Positions 34,526-47,800 of a DNA stretch of 64,000 nucleotides are shown one piece after another. Position 1 is the first letter of the stretch, and each line of letters begins with the position of its first letter. Location: positions 16,581,598-16,645,597 of the forward strand of contig CM056556.1 of NCBI GenBank assembly GCA_029721515.1, read 5' to 3'. Both the position numbers and the translations under genes were made by a program. Origin of the DNA: Synanceia verrucosa. Lineage: Eukaryota > Chordata > Actinopteri > Perciformes > Synanceiidae. A model generated the notes under the pieces. It was not told where the DNA came from and searched no databases. It worked only from the letters and a program-made list of their open reading frames with translations.

Positions 34526-37500
34526 ATTACACATAAAAACAGTAGAATATGGTGTCAGACATACGAATGATGAAATAATCACTGTTGTGGTTTCAGATGC
34601 TGTGAGATGATCCAACAAGCAGTTTTGTTTGAAGCACATGGCTTTTAGCCTCACAGAATCTTTCAGTGTTTGCTGGCACCATAGTAGTATTTCAACAGCA
34701 AATGGACCATTTTTTTGGGTTTGGTAGAGGCAGTGTTGGATGGGGTTATTTAGGCCAAAGTAGGAGCTGTTTGAAAGCAGGCCCGTGGATGTGTTGGCAT
34801 GGGCACTGGTCTATGGAGCCAGCTGGGTAATTGGGAGCAGACTATGGATGAGTCAGGATCTCTGTTGATAGGAGCTTTCTGTCTGTGGGGAGGAGGGGCT
34901 GACACGTCTCTGGGAGGGAGTTGAAGGACAGATGATCACGTAACACGACACCGTCTTCCAGATGGGGGGATAGAGAGAGATTTGTTGGCTCTACCTCCAA
35001 TACAGATTCGTCCTCATTCACTTCTTTTTCTCTTCACAATGTGATGAACTTGTCTTCTTCTGTGGTAGACATGCTTCTCTTCTCTTCTCTTTGAGCAGGT
35101 TGAGGGCTCTTTGTATTTGTTGGCAATAGGTAAAAACCTTTATGGATGTGGAAGAATTCATTTATAATCCAATTTCTGCAGTCCGTGTCTATAAATCCTC
35201 CTTGTTTTCAGTTGTCCACTTAATTTTCACCTTTGATCAGGCCAACAGTGTCAGAAGCTTCCTCTCCAAACTTGTATTTCTAGAAGGGCTTATCACCCTG
35301 AACACTTTAGTGCATCATTACCCTCCAAGCCGCACCATTTGCAGTCAGTGGAATGTGGACTGGAAGCCACAAACTCCAAAGGGAAAGGGAGACCTTCCCC
35401 ATTAAAAGCCTGTGGTTAAACTGTTACGGGATGGTCATTTGTAAACTCTGACAGGTGGAGCGAGAGAGAAGGACATTTAGGAGGATTTTGCTGAGTTTGT
35501 CTGGAGTTTCCCTTCCGCTTGCTGCTGTTATGACCTTGTAGTCAGAGGTGTCTCATTTATCAACAACAAACTCAAGTTCTTACTGTACGGCAGCAAAAGC
35601 TTGATGGCTTCATTTCAGCAGACACAGGAAGTCCATCTTCCTGCAAATCACATCACACTTCCTCAGTTTGTGTTCACAAACAAGAAAATAACTATTAACT
35701 CCATGCTTAAGCCTCTTAAATTGTGTAGCATTCTGTGCACCATAATTACTTCCATAGTGGCTTCCTCTGTGGCCCCAATTATAATTAAGGTTTGTTTATA
35801 TATTTTCTGAGGTAATATTCCGGCCTTCCAGCTCCCAGTGGGGTTGACTGTAGACACCCAGACTGTCAGGGTCTCAGTAATAATGGCAACCACAATAACA
35901 AGAAATGCTATATGTGTGGCTTTGCAAATACAACAATGGGCAGTGTTGTGTTATATTTAGTGTGGATTGATAAGCAAGAATACATGCAGGGAGAAATTAA
36001 TTGTTTGTGGTATCCCCCGTCAGATCCTGTCTGGTTCTGTGGCTAACCCAGTTTCAATGTTGTCTCATATCCATCCTCTATAATAATGGAGGGAGCAGGG
36101 GGAGAGGTGGAGGGGCTAAAGGATAAAGCAGGGTAGAATCACATTAGATTTGGAGAGCACACTCTCACGCTACTGTTTGTCTTTGGTCTTTTCTTTTGCC
36201 CCTAAAAGCTATCTTTACCTCTGTATGTTATACTAAACAGATCCCTGTGCTCTCTGGTTTCATACAGAATGTAAAGATAAGGTTGGAAAAATAATGTGTA
36301 TGAAAACAGATAAATGACGATGAGGTTAGAGAGGGGTAAACATGGCATGCAGGGAAAATAGGGAAATTCAATGAGTGTTTGGCCTCCAGATTTGCAACAC
36401 ACTTTCTGGCTGTCAATTGCAGATACATGCATAGATACAGGCATAGATAGTCAAGGGGTTGGTCTCTTTGGCTCATGTCCAAGGCCTTGCTATGAAATCA
36501 GCTTGGGAAAGCAGCAGGGGCCCTGAACAGGACACAGAGACAGAAACAGAGAGGGGGAAAAGAGAGAGGGAGACTGCAGAGCCAAGATAAAATTCCATTG
36601 TTTATTTGCCTGACCCTGTCTTTCCCTCCTCCTCTCCATACATCCCTTCCTTTACATCAACCCTTCCTTTTTTACTTCTTCAGGAACCAGGCAAGACCCT
36701 GTCAACCCATAGCAGGTCAAGGCAGCATATCAGTCACTGTGAAATCCCCGTAGCACTCAAACCAAATACTTCATGTCTGATCTGGCTATCTGGCAGCGTT
36801 CAGAACTTATCTGTACATGAATAATCTCTGCTCCAGATCTACAGAAGGTAAGACAGCACAGCAAGAAAGAGAAAAAGAGGTTATGAGGATTAAAAATCAG
36901 TAACCCTCCGTCATTCACTCCCTCCTCCATCATATTTTTCTCCCCACAACTCCAAAACTGAATAGGAATGAAAGAGAGAGAATGAAAGGGAGAAATATAA
37001 AAGAGTGAAGGACGGTGGGGAAAAAGGAGCCAAGTTTGCCATTCCAGAGAGAGCTAAATGTGTAGTGGTGCGTTAAATTGATTGCAGACGAGGCTTTGGC
37101 ACACACTGAGCCACATCTTGTCGGGGATGGGGTCCTCAACTCAGCGTGGGTGCAGAAAGAAAAAGAAGAAAATAAATCATCTTTTTTTCTTTGCAGTATA
37201 TGACTCCCATTTTGATCTCTCATATTCTTTACATTTTTACATAAAACTTCACTCATATGATGGTTTGGCTGCTGCCTCATTTTGGTTCCTTATTTTGTGT
37301 GACTCCATATCCCAGGAACTGTGAAATGCAGTGGGCTGTGAGTGACTTTGCCCTTTTTAGGTATTTCAAAATGACAGAGAAAAAGAGGGCAGTTTGGGGA
37401 AGAACAAGCAAAGGATGATGATGATGATGTCATGCTGTTTCTGCAGAGCTGGACGGACAGAGGGATAGAGGAGGGGATGAAATCTTTATGAGAATCAGCT

Positions 37501-37854
37501 GTTGGGGAGAGGCAGGCCTCAAGAGCCCTAACAGCAGCCAGCCAAGAGCTCGCTGACAATAACTGAAAGGCCTGATAAAGCTAGAAGAAACACTGACAAC
37601 GCTGCCTGCATACAGTGTGATAAAGCAAAACAGCAGCAAAACTTGGAGCACTTAAAGATAACAAGCTTGAAAATCTCAACAACACAGATACAAACTAAAA
37701 AGGCTGACTCACAATATCACTGCCTGAGTTAATATTGTCTACCCTGTGTAATGTATTAGAGAGATCATTTTACAGTTTGTTCACTGACATTAGGGGTCAC
37801 ACTGGTGCGATAAGCTAACTCATAACTGACACATGAGGATCTCATCATGGAAAA

Positions 37855-37881
37855 TGTGTGTGTGTGTGTGTGTGTGTGTGT
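37855..37881. repeat. (TG)n microsatellite
   Basis: About 13 TG units. Confidence 0.9.
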
Positions 37882-40800
37882 CATCACATTGCCATTGAAT
37901 GAGTCCAAGCTGATTCTTCTACTTCCTCTGTGAATCCAACATCGTGTGAGTCCTGTATAGCGAAAAACAGTTTTGCCAAGTCTTCATGTATGAAAGGCAT
38001 GCATGTGTGCTGGCTAACATACTGTACACAAATGTGCCAAGTCCTCGTAAATTCATTTACAACTCATATGGCCAAACCGGTTAACTAGTATTTAGTTCAC
38101 ACAGGGTGCCAGTTGTGTGGAGGCAGTGTAGTGGTCTGTTCTGTGGCATTCCTGACATCTGGAGAACCCTGGGCTTGTGAGCTCATAGGAAAAGAGTATT
38201 GAGTTACTATAAGTGTGCATAACTGACAGTTATAATAATCATAATAATCCCAGCTCAAGCTGAAGGTATCAGATGATCAGTCTTTTTGTAAATCTGTCCA
38301 TCCCTTTGTCTAAATGCTTTGTTTATTTTCTGACCCTTTATATTTCCCTGCTAGCAGTTCACTACTTCAGGATATAACAGAATACCTCTAAGAATGAATT
38401 CCTTATTGCTTATTCTATCTGTACACGTTAACATGTTACATGCTAAAAATTAGTTTGCCTACTCTCTAAAGTTACCATTTAGGTCAAGGAACAGTTGAAC
38501 CAAAGTGCTGATAAAGCAGTTATTTAAGCCTAAAGCTGCCTGTATGCTTCATCACAAGTGATGACTGAAGAGATTCACACTCACTTCACACAGCTATTGA
38601 ATACATGCATGGAAAATAATGTTTGAACTTCTTTCTCTAGCCATCAGAGAAATAAAATGTGCACTGTGAAGGGGCCAAACATGCAGATATGCAGATATGT
38701 CCCTTCATAGCCACTGTAAAGGATTAGCCCTTTTGATACTGGTATTTCAAGTATCCTTCCTGTGATTCCTTCAAGTCAAACTACAAAAAGTTTGTCCTAC
38801 TTGTGGTACAAATACCAAAGTTACTTGCTCACATGCATATAACCCCCTCCACATTCTGCTTTCCTTTTTTTTTGGAGTAGGTGGTGGAAGTCGATAATCA
38901 AGCTCATATTTTTATTACACAGATACAACATCATGATTCAGCCATTAAGCTTAAATAAACAACAACATGAGTGCATGTTTACTGTAAAAGAACAATCTGT
39001 CCATGACCAGATACTCAGTGTCCATCTGCTGATAGAAATCTCCTGCAGGGTATGTTATGCAACTGGTGCTTGAGTCTGATGCCCTGCCTCTGACCCCATT
39101 TGCTGCTATCTCTGTCTAGTAAAGTCTTCAAGGCATTTAAGATTGTGTGCTATTCACTGAGCACCAATGCGTTTTCATCTGAGGCCAGGATTAAAGGCTA
39201 TACTGGTGTGATACTTGAAGGACATTAGGAAAATTTAAAAAAAAAAACAATAGAGTCAACAGGTGATGCTGGGTATAGAAGGATTTGTCAAATACCACAC
39301 AGAAATGCAAATATTTTCAATTATTTCCATGATAACACGCTCTCTGATGCCATCTTCTCCACCCGGCTGCTGAACAATACCACTTCCTCTGCCACAGTGT
39401 CCTCGGCTTGTCACACAGTCGCAGGGTTTTTTTTTTTCCCCATGATGTTTTTATTGGCCTCAGCAGATGGCTTCCCTCAGCCTCTGCATTGTTATGGCAG
39501 CCATCTTGCTCTGAGGGTCAGGGTTAACAATAGTTACCAATAGCTGTAGTAGACAAAAGCTTCCTGACAAGAGTTTCCTCAGTAACCAAACTCTGTAAAA
39601 CTGGCAATGCTGCCATATTTACTGCTTTTATGAGACTCAAAAGACACTACTGCTCGTCAGGTTCAGGCGATTGTGTGGCAACACTCTTTTGAATAAAGTT
39701 TGAAAAATGTTCAATCCCAGAAATTCAAAATTTTGTGAAAATACCGCATTACCTTTTAAGGCACTAGATTACTTTCAGTTTTGGCCTTGAGGCTACCAAA
39801 CAATGAAGTGGGACAGCCTAAAAGCCTCTTTTCACAGCACAACCATATACATGTATTATTCTTTGCAATATCCACTTTCTTCTTTAGTTTTGACAGCCCC
39901 TGTCTCCCCAGGCCGCCCTCTCCCATCTCCCCTCTCCCCTTGTGATATTCAACACCCTCTCCAACCTAGAGAAAAATGAAACTGTAAAACTTGGGGGCTC
40001 TATACATTCTTTATCGTCCCCCTTACCCAACCTCCTTTCCATGCAGGATTTCTTCATTTTTGTGTTGGGTTTTAGTGAAGTGAAAAGAAACAGGAGGAGG
40101 AGGAAGAAAAAAAATGGTTGATGTTTCCCCTCAAACATGTGACCTCTGCTCAGCTCACAGCTGAAAATAATTTGGGCCTACAGGCCGGTGGATGGCTGAC
40201 GCACACCCTCCTCCTCCTCTCTCTGGGGGGCTAGGCCTCGGGCTGATGAGGGGCTAAAGACAAAGTGATGGAAGGCTGTAAGTTGAGCTGTGAGCAAAAG
40301 CTAAAAAAAATAACACATTGTACTTTTTCGTCTACTTCTTGTCAGACGAGGACGCAACTGTTCCATAGAGTACATTTGTTCTTTTGCTCTGTAAAAGACA
40401 AAAGGAAAATCCCAGAATCATTCCAAAACACTGGACGCAGAGGGCCAATTATGTTGTTAACTCAGAGAAGAGTTCAGCTATTTGGCTGCATTTCTTTTTT
40501 TACGTAATCCACCAAAATTGCAGCTTTTTTTCAGACTGCCAGTTGGGACAGCAATTTATGGAATTTGGCTGAATTAGATTCACATTCCCTACATAGTCAG
40601 GGGGCAAGGCAGAGAAGTGTCAGGGTGAGCTAATGCAGGTTTAATGGGAGAGGATTTAAAAGGGGGACTTGGGCCAGGCCGTGCTCAGGAAATGTTTAAC
40701 GGCCTACGGATACCCTAAAGTATCCCAGCACATCTGGTTGAAGTCACACATGCACACATTCAGGTCTGGAGTATGGATGCGGAGATCTATGTAAGTGTTT

Positions 40801-41874
40801 TTTATATGAGGTTTTGTGTGTGGGTATGCAGATGGACGGCAAAGCTTGTATTAGTGTCTCTGAGAATTAACTTAAGAACAAATGTTTGAATACTTGCCTA
40901 CAGGAGTTAGTCATGACCTCTCCCCCTCTCTTATGTTAAGCACATCTGTCAGACAGGGGCTAGGCCCTTCTGCTACATGCCAACCCTCCACCAGCTTTTA
41001 CAATCATGAGCACCAGTGGCTCTAATTCAATGTTACATATGGATGATCTTGCTATGCCTCCAAGTAGATCTGGTTTCATTATACTCTGACAAATGGACCA
41101 CGTAATAATTTCGACTCCCTCATAGTCGCTTTGGCACTGCTTAACCTTAATGAAGAACAGGGGGAAATGTCTAGCACTGGAAGACACACTGCATATTAAG
41201 GAAGTTATTTCCTGGAATGAAAAGGAAAATTGGCAGAGAAAACAAAATATGTGTGCGCAGTACTTGAAAATACTCCAGAAATCAGTTCTAGAAAAGAGAC
41301 ACTGAGTGGTATTTTAAAAAAGCTGAACTTAGTGCCCTTGTTTTCCTAATGGAGATTGATTATATTGCTATCTAGAGTTTTTTTTTGTACATTCATAGGT
41401 GAAAGCTGTATCCTCCAATTACTAATTAAGTAGGGTTTTGACAATTTTTTGGGAGGGGGATGGTATGCAACCTGTGAGGTCTGCTTCTCTGCAGCTTGGT
41501 TCACAAAATGAGTTGTGCTAGCCACAGAAATGAGAGGTTTGACCTATTTGGTTGTATATATACACACTAGTTACTTTTTTTAACCCGGGGAAGCAACTCT
41601 TCTTTTGACCTAAATTTCATTTGTCAATTTGTGTCTGCCTAGTTTTATGTATAATCTCCATATATTGGATGAAAAAAAAAAAATTAGCTGGAATAGTTTT
41701 GTCTAAATTTATGTTTTTGACATGTTTTTCATGGGGCGACTTAACTACAAACTGAAATGTAGGTCAGCTTTGTATTCATATGTCAACAAACTCTTTCCAT
41801 CCACGCAATGCACTCACCCCATCGGCCTAATATACTGTGCTAACTGACTGTGTCTCTCTGTTTGACTGTGCAGG

Positions 41875-44800
41875 ATGCCAGCTGCTAGCACCATGACCGG
41901 TGGGAGGGCCCTGCTGCTCTGTACAAACACTGACAACTGTATCTACCAATCAGTGAACGGGTAGGTACCTCAAAAATAATTTGTATATTTTCTGACTCAG
42001 TGTCTAGCAGTAGTAATTAGTCCAATGTATCAATGCTACATGAACATGTTCTCTGTTGTCTCCCAGAGCACTGACAGTGGTTAAGAAATTAAAGCACTGT
42101 ATAGCTCACACCACTGGCTGGTTACTAAGGCTTTTGTTTCTCATAGTGAGATTCCCATGTTGCTGCTTTTTGTCACAAAGCTTTGTCTATTTGTACCTGC
42201 GCCTCGTGCAGAGCAATAGTTCCTGTTTTGTGCCAGAAAGCTACCACGTGATATCCTATGAAATCAGACCAGCTGGACCAGCACAGAGGCCAGTAGAAGC
42301 TACCTATCCAGTACTGGCCTTGTTTGTTTATAGAAAAAGGGCAAGGTTATATCACATGGCTTTATCAAAGACACCAGTTGCTTGACTTGATGTTTGGGCA
42401 TTATCAATACAAATAATCCATGTGTTAAAATTAAAGAAGTACACTGTGCATTGTAGTTTTAGGAGAGGAGTGAACTATGACTCTTAAAGTACATTGCAGT
42501 GAGAAACAACTGTCCACAAAAGTTAAATACTCCTTTTTTTTGCATGCTTTTAACAGCACTGGTGACATTAGAGGCTGAGCATTGTAGGACTTTTGGGTGA
42601 ATTCACCATGTATGATGCAACATCTTGTTCTTATAGCAAAGATGCAGCAGCCATAGCATCTGATTTGATGACCTTTCAGTTGGGGACCATACCTCTGAAA
42701 TCGTTAGATTGCTGCTGGACAAAAGTCAAAATTCTTCCTCCACATATTCATGTTGATGCAGCCCAAACTGCTTTTCCCATAACCATCATATAGTTCTGTA
42801 CCAGCAATCTTTAACTCCCCTTTCCATTATGGTCAGCAGTATGACAACAGCAGGGTGAGTGAGCTGGGCAAGGTTGGCCATCTGGCATCTAGATACGGTT
42901 ACTGCCCCCCTGCTGTCACTATCTAACGCCTCTATGACAGTTCCCTATAGTCCCTTCTGTCATCCTTGCAATATTCATAAGTACTATTTAGATTATAATG
43001 AAGGGATTTTGGTTTGTGCCAAGGATTTTCTAGTGGAAGGTTTAAATGTCTGTTGTCTTTAAGGTCTGCCATGTCGTTGTCGCTACACAATTCATTTCTT
43101 TTGGAATTATGCAGGAACATCATTAAAAGACCTTAGTTTTGTCTCTCTATGTTTTCTTCTTGCCCATTTCAACCCTTTCTCCTATCCGTCCATCCTGTGT
43201 TAGCTCAGCTGGTTTGAGCTCTTCCCACCTCAGCGACCCTCATCTCCACCCATCCTTTGCTGATAGACAAGCTGTCCATTCTGGTTTTTTTTTCTTAATC
43301 TCCCTTATTCACAAACAAGTGTTTTTAGATTAAGGAAATACTTTATTAATTTCCTCTTGCATCTGCTCCTCTTTTTCTTAAACTCGACCCCCCTGCCTAC
43401 TCCTATTCTCATTTACCTGACTTTGTTATTTGACCTAGTTTTTCTCCTCTGTTTCTTCATGCTTAATAAAAACTGCTGTTTCAACCGATGGACACTGAAG
43501 GAGAAAGAAGGGGGAAGGGAGAGAGGGGCCAAACTAATAAAACCCAGAGCAATTATTTGGTTTCCTTGTTGGTCGTAGTTACAACATGAGGGGTTTTTTT
43601 TTTCTTTAAGGGTCTCTGAGGAAACTTGAATCAGTAATTTCCCTGTGAGATTTCCTCTGGATTTCATGACTGTTGGTTTTCACATCCAGCAATGTCATCA
43701 GATGCCACAAGGCTGCGTTTCCTCTGTTTGTTGGAAATTCAATCATTTGATGAATGGTCTTTGGGCCAAGACAAAGATTTGAGGGTTGGGAGTAGAAAAG
43801 AAAAGATGCACGTCTACACACATGCCTCTGTGTGTGTGTGTGTGTATGTGTTTGTGTGTGTGTGTGTGTAGCTTGTAAACTTTGACCCCGAAACCAAGAG
43901 TTCAAACAGCCGTGACCCAGTAATCTTGCAGGAGTGAGTCACAGCTAAAACTGAGACACCAAACAGACGTCAGAGCTCTTTTAACAAGAATTCTTGTTTA
44001 CCTCATAAAACTAAGACCTATTTGGATGTAGCTATGAGGATGGGGATTCCTCACTATGCACATCAAAGGCAGCAGCATTTTTATGAAAATAATTTCACTA
44101 TAAACTATTAGGACAGCATGATGTACTTTCCTCTGTTTATGTTGTTTGAATCAAGTACACATCAGGGAGGTATTCCAGGTAGGAGGTTCAACAAACGCTG
44201 AGTCTAATCCTGAATTCTGAGTTAACTTACCCTGAGATGGGAAACTCTGAGTATCTGGTTCCAGAACAGCTGATATGAATTAGTTCAACCAATGTTCACC
44301 TTGAGTTAAGCATGTGCACCTACCACAACAAGAAACCATCACAATGGAGCCCTGATACCTCGATTCACCATGACAACCAGGGAGAGAAAAAGGCACGACC
44401 AACATACTCTACACCTGTAGAATTGGAGGTACGCTTAACTGACATTGTGGCACACAGGTGAAAAGTGGTGGAGTGGTTTAGAATAAAATCTAGTGCAATC
44501 CCACAGGGGCAAAATAGACTTAGAGGCAGCTCAATATGAAATACTTTATAAAAGCATCATTCAAACAGGTAAGGTATATTTACTTGGTCATGATTGTACC
44601 TTTCTTTAGTTTTTTTAGTAGTTCAAATTTTATTTATTAAACAAAGTAACTTAAATAACCTGTCATTCAGTGGCTATTTCATTATGTACTGTAGGTACTA
44701 GTAATTAACCCTCCCACCCAAAAAAAGTCTAAGAGTACCGTTCAAACAGATATTTATTGGAGAATGATGGCATATCTAAGTGTAAAACATTGCGTAAAGC

Positions 44801-47800
44801 ATTTCAATTTAATTGTGCCTCGTTGTCTCTCAGATTTCCTCCATATGGACACCATGAAAGCTGCTTGAGGTTCGACAGTAGGAGACAAGATAAACTCAGA
44901 GTTTCTCACATAAAACCTGCCAGTGAGCAGGTTAGGTTCACAGAGTCAGTTGTCATGGTGATTAACTCAGAGTTTTTCTTACCTCTCTTTCTGGAACTGA
45001 AAACCCAGAGATTCCCTTATTTCAGGGTTAACATACTCAGAGTTTCACTTAACCTGCTTTCTGGAACAGCCCCCAGCTGTGGTTGGCAATGAGCCCTTAC
45101 CAAGAGAAGACATGCTTTGCTTATTTACTGCTCACTCCCCACAGTCTGTGCTTCAATATCCATTTGTATTGCAATCTATTTTTAAGCTTTGATCTTACAA
45201 GTCAACTCTCAACTCAATCAACTAGGACTGTCAAAGTCAACATTATTAAACAACACTAACGTGCTAATTTGTGCTAATTTGCAGTAATTCTACCTGGACA
45301 AACTACCTGAAATGCATTGCCAAAGATGTGCTAATTTTGAGGGCTGGTTCTAGTCTGTCAAATTACGGTGGGCACTCGGCTTGGTGAACAGATGATAGTG
45401 AAGACGAATAGTGGCCCTTGAATTGCAGTCCTGACGGCACTGAAAAGAACTGATTTGGGGGTTTATTTAAAGTATAGTTGATAATCTTGTAGAGCATCAA
45501 GAGAACTAGCAAGATTTGAAAGTGGCACCTCCTGTAGGTTTACTCTAAGCTCCACCGTTCCTCCATCTCCTGTCAGGGTTAGGGTTATTTTTTTGCCAAA
45601 TTACAGGAGAAGCTTGGATAAATAAAAAAAAAAAATGTTTCATCCAATTTTATCAGCATGTTTGATTGTTAGTTACGACTGCGCTGTTAGTTTCCTTGAT
45701 TTTTCTTAATGAAGTTCTGCTTCATGACCTGCCAGCACATCTCTGGCAACACATTTCGGGCAGTTTGTCCAAGTAGAATTATTGTTGTGTAAAACAGACA
45801 GCAGGTATTTCCACAGCACAAATTAAAACCAGCATAAGCAAGCATGTTTCAATTATAACGAATATTTCTGATTTTCTTTCTTTTTTCTTGCAGTTGTTAC
45901 ATTTGAAAGGTTTACTATCCAGTATGTGAGAGTGTTGTAATATCCTATGTTTTGACACATGTGGATACACGTCCACAACTTTGCTTTTCTTTTTGTCTCA
46001 TGTTGGATCTGTAAAATTTAAGTAACTTCTTCTGAGTCTGTGTTGACTGGGCAGCTTACATGTGTGATACTTCTAGGTTGTTTGCCATCCCTTTAAGGGT
46101 TAAGCAAATATGTCAAGTTTTGACAAGTATTGATATGTAATTTTTTTGTGTGGTTCTCTTCTAGGCTCCAGTGCTGTGGCTTGAAGCTCGGGGAGGCTCC
46201 GTTGTCTGCGGTGCCCCAGCGCCAAGAGGTGTGTGGGTCACCACCAGAGGACAGAGACAGGAGGGACACTGCTGTGTCGACCAAGCGTCCTCTCTCCCCC
46301 AGACTGAGCGACAGCCCGGGTCCTCCTGACACCATGCTGGCTCACAGGAGGGCCACCACCGACCCACGGTCTCCCAACATGGAGAACGGTCTGTGTGGCA
46401 AACTGAACAACAAGAGCCCAGCAGCAGTCAAGACTGCTAGTATCCGTGATAAGATCTCACAATGGGAGGGTAAAAAGGAGCCTACCCCAAAAACATCTAC
46501 AGGGACATGTCCACTGAGCACGACACAGAAGGAAGTTGAGACACTGAGGAAAAAGGAATCCAAAGCTTCAGAGGTCCAAAGGACAGATAGCAAGAGGTTT
46601 GTCAGCTGGGACAGACAAGACTCAGGGAAGGAGAATGTTGGAAAGCTGGGGGATTTGAGGCCTAAATCTCCAGAAGGCCCAACAAACAAGGATAGAGAAG
46701 TAATCCTTGAGAAGGGAGTTCGGCCCTCTAGGCCAACAGAACAACCCCAAGACAAGAAAAGTGTTTTGACTCATGTTAAGAAACTGGAGAAGGCAACAAA
46801 GGAGGTTCCTGACAGACCTTCGCTGGCTTTTCCAGGGAATTACTTCTGTCCTCCTTCAAAGGAGGAACTGGAGGAAACAGAAAAGAAAGCCAATGAGCCC
46901 ATTTTTGGGACTTTTGACGTTGTTCGGCCTGGCGGGTCGAGGAGGAGGAGAGAGGGGGATCCAGAGAACGTATACAGTGAGCCAGGTGCTCCATCTATAA
47001 ACCCTCTACCCAAACCTCAGAGAACCTTCCAGCATCACACACCTCCCACTACCCCAGCTTCAGGGCCTGGCTCGGGGAAGGGAAGGAGGAACTTGCCCCC
47101 TTTGCCCTCCATACCTCCTCCACCTTTACCCACATGTCCACCACCTGGGGTTTGCAGGAGACCCTGGGCTGACAAACCCCGGAACAGTAGTAACAGGTAA
47201 GAGACTATATATTTAAAAAAAAAAAAGAAAAGAAAAAAGAAATAGTAAAACTGTATTAATCTATAGTTGCTTGTGGAATCAGTATTAGTCATCAGTGATG
47301 GCTCTGTGTTTTCCTCTGACCCTTTATCCACCACTGTCAACCAAACACTGAGGTAAACAACATCTCCCACATCTGCTGTAAATCAAAACCACCGGTTACA
47401 TCATTCTGTTTCTAAATATCCCAAAGAAATGAGCTCACTGATTGGATCTGAGGAATGTACACATCAACTCGACTGAACTCATTCGTCTTTCCAAAGCTCT
47501 ACTGGAGAATAACATGCAGAGTGGTGTAAGTCATGTCACAGACTTGCTTTTTCAATAATTTAAGCCTTGACAGTAAAAAAATACTGTGCAAGGCCTGTGG
47601 CTGCTGTCACAAATGAGTTGTTGGCCATTTGTAAATGTGTAAATTTTAATCCAGAATCTGAATCACTTAATCTGCCAAGAGCAATTTACATGTTGGAGTC
47701 TTCTCAGTAGTACTCAAATTCAGATGGTTACAGTCAAACAAACAATTCTCTGTAAGGAAACCAGCAAATGTGAACTCTGCAGTATTGTAGTGCATCTATT

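Larger units (their letters stand above)
27039..41873 (+). other. Long non-coding stretch before the first dennd2a coding exon
   Basis: About 14.8 kb, probably dennd2a intron 1. It contains microsatellites (27836-27868, 30134-30165, 30496-30528, 37855-37881), a hAT relic (33268-34010), a perfect hairpin (34045-34132) and a degenerate repeat to about 34520. No protein-coding exon could be supported in it. A candidate alternative first exon ends at 32741. Confidence 0.6.
41961..46164 (+). other. dennd2a intron
   Basis: 4.2-kb intron with a GT microsatellite (43829-43870), a Harbinger-like element (44163-45076) and a partial MITE (45467-45585). The remainder is AT-rich without recognised features. 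Confidence 0.75.

Noticed and set aside
40764..40790. Tiny exon-like piece with ATG GAT GCG GAG ATC TAT followed by gtaagt
   Set aside because: The acceptor lacks a pyrimidine tract, and joining it to 41874 puts a TAG in frame. It could at most be untranslated; left out.
42056..42385. 109-codon open frame on the plus strand
   Set aside because: Lies in a dennd2a intron, has no recognisable domain and no fitting splice sites; chance ORF.
46342..46755. 137-codon open frame on the minus strand
   Set aside because: Antisense of the large dennd2a exon 46165-47196, with no family resemblance.
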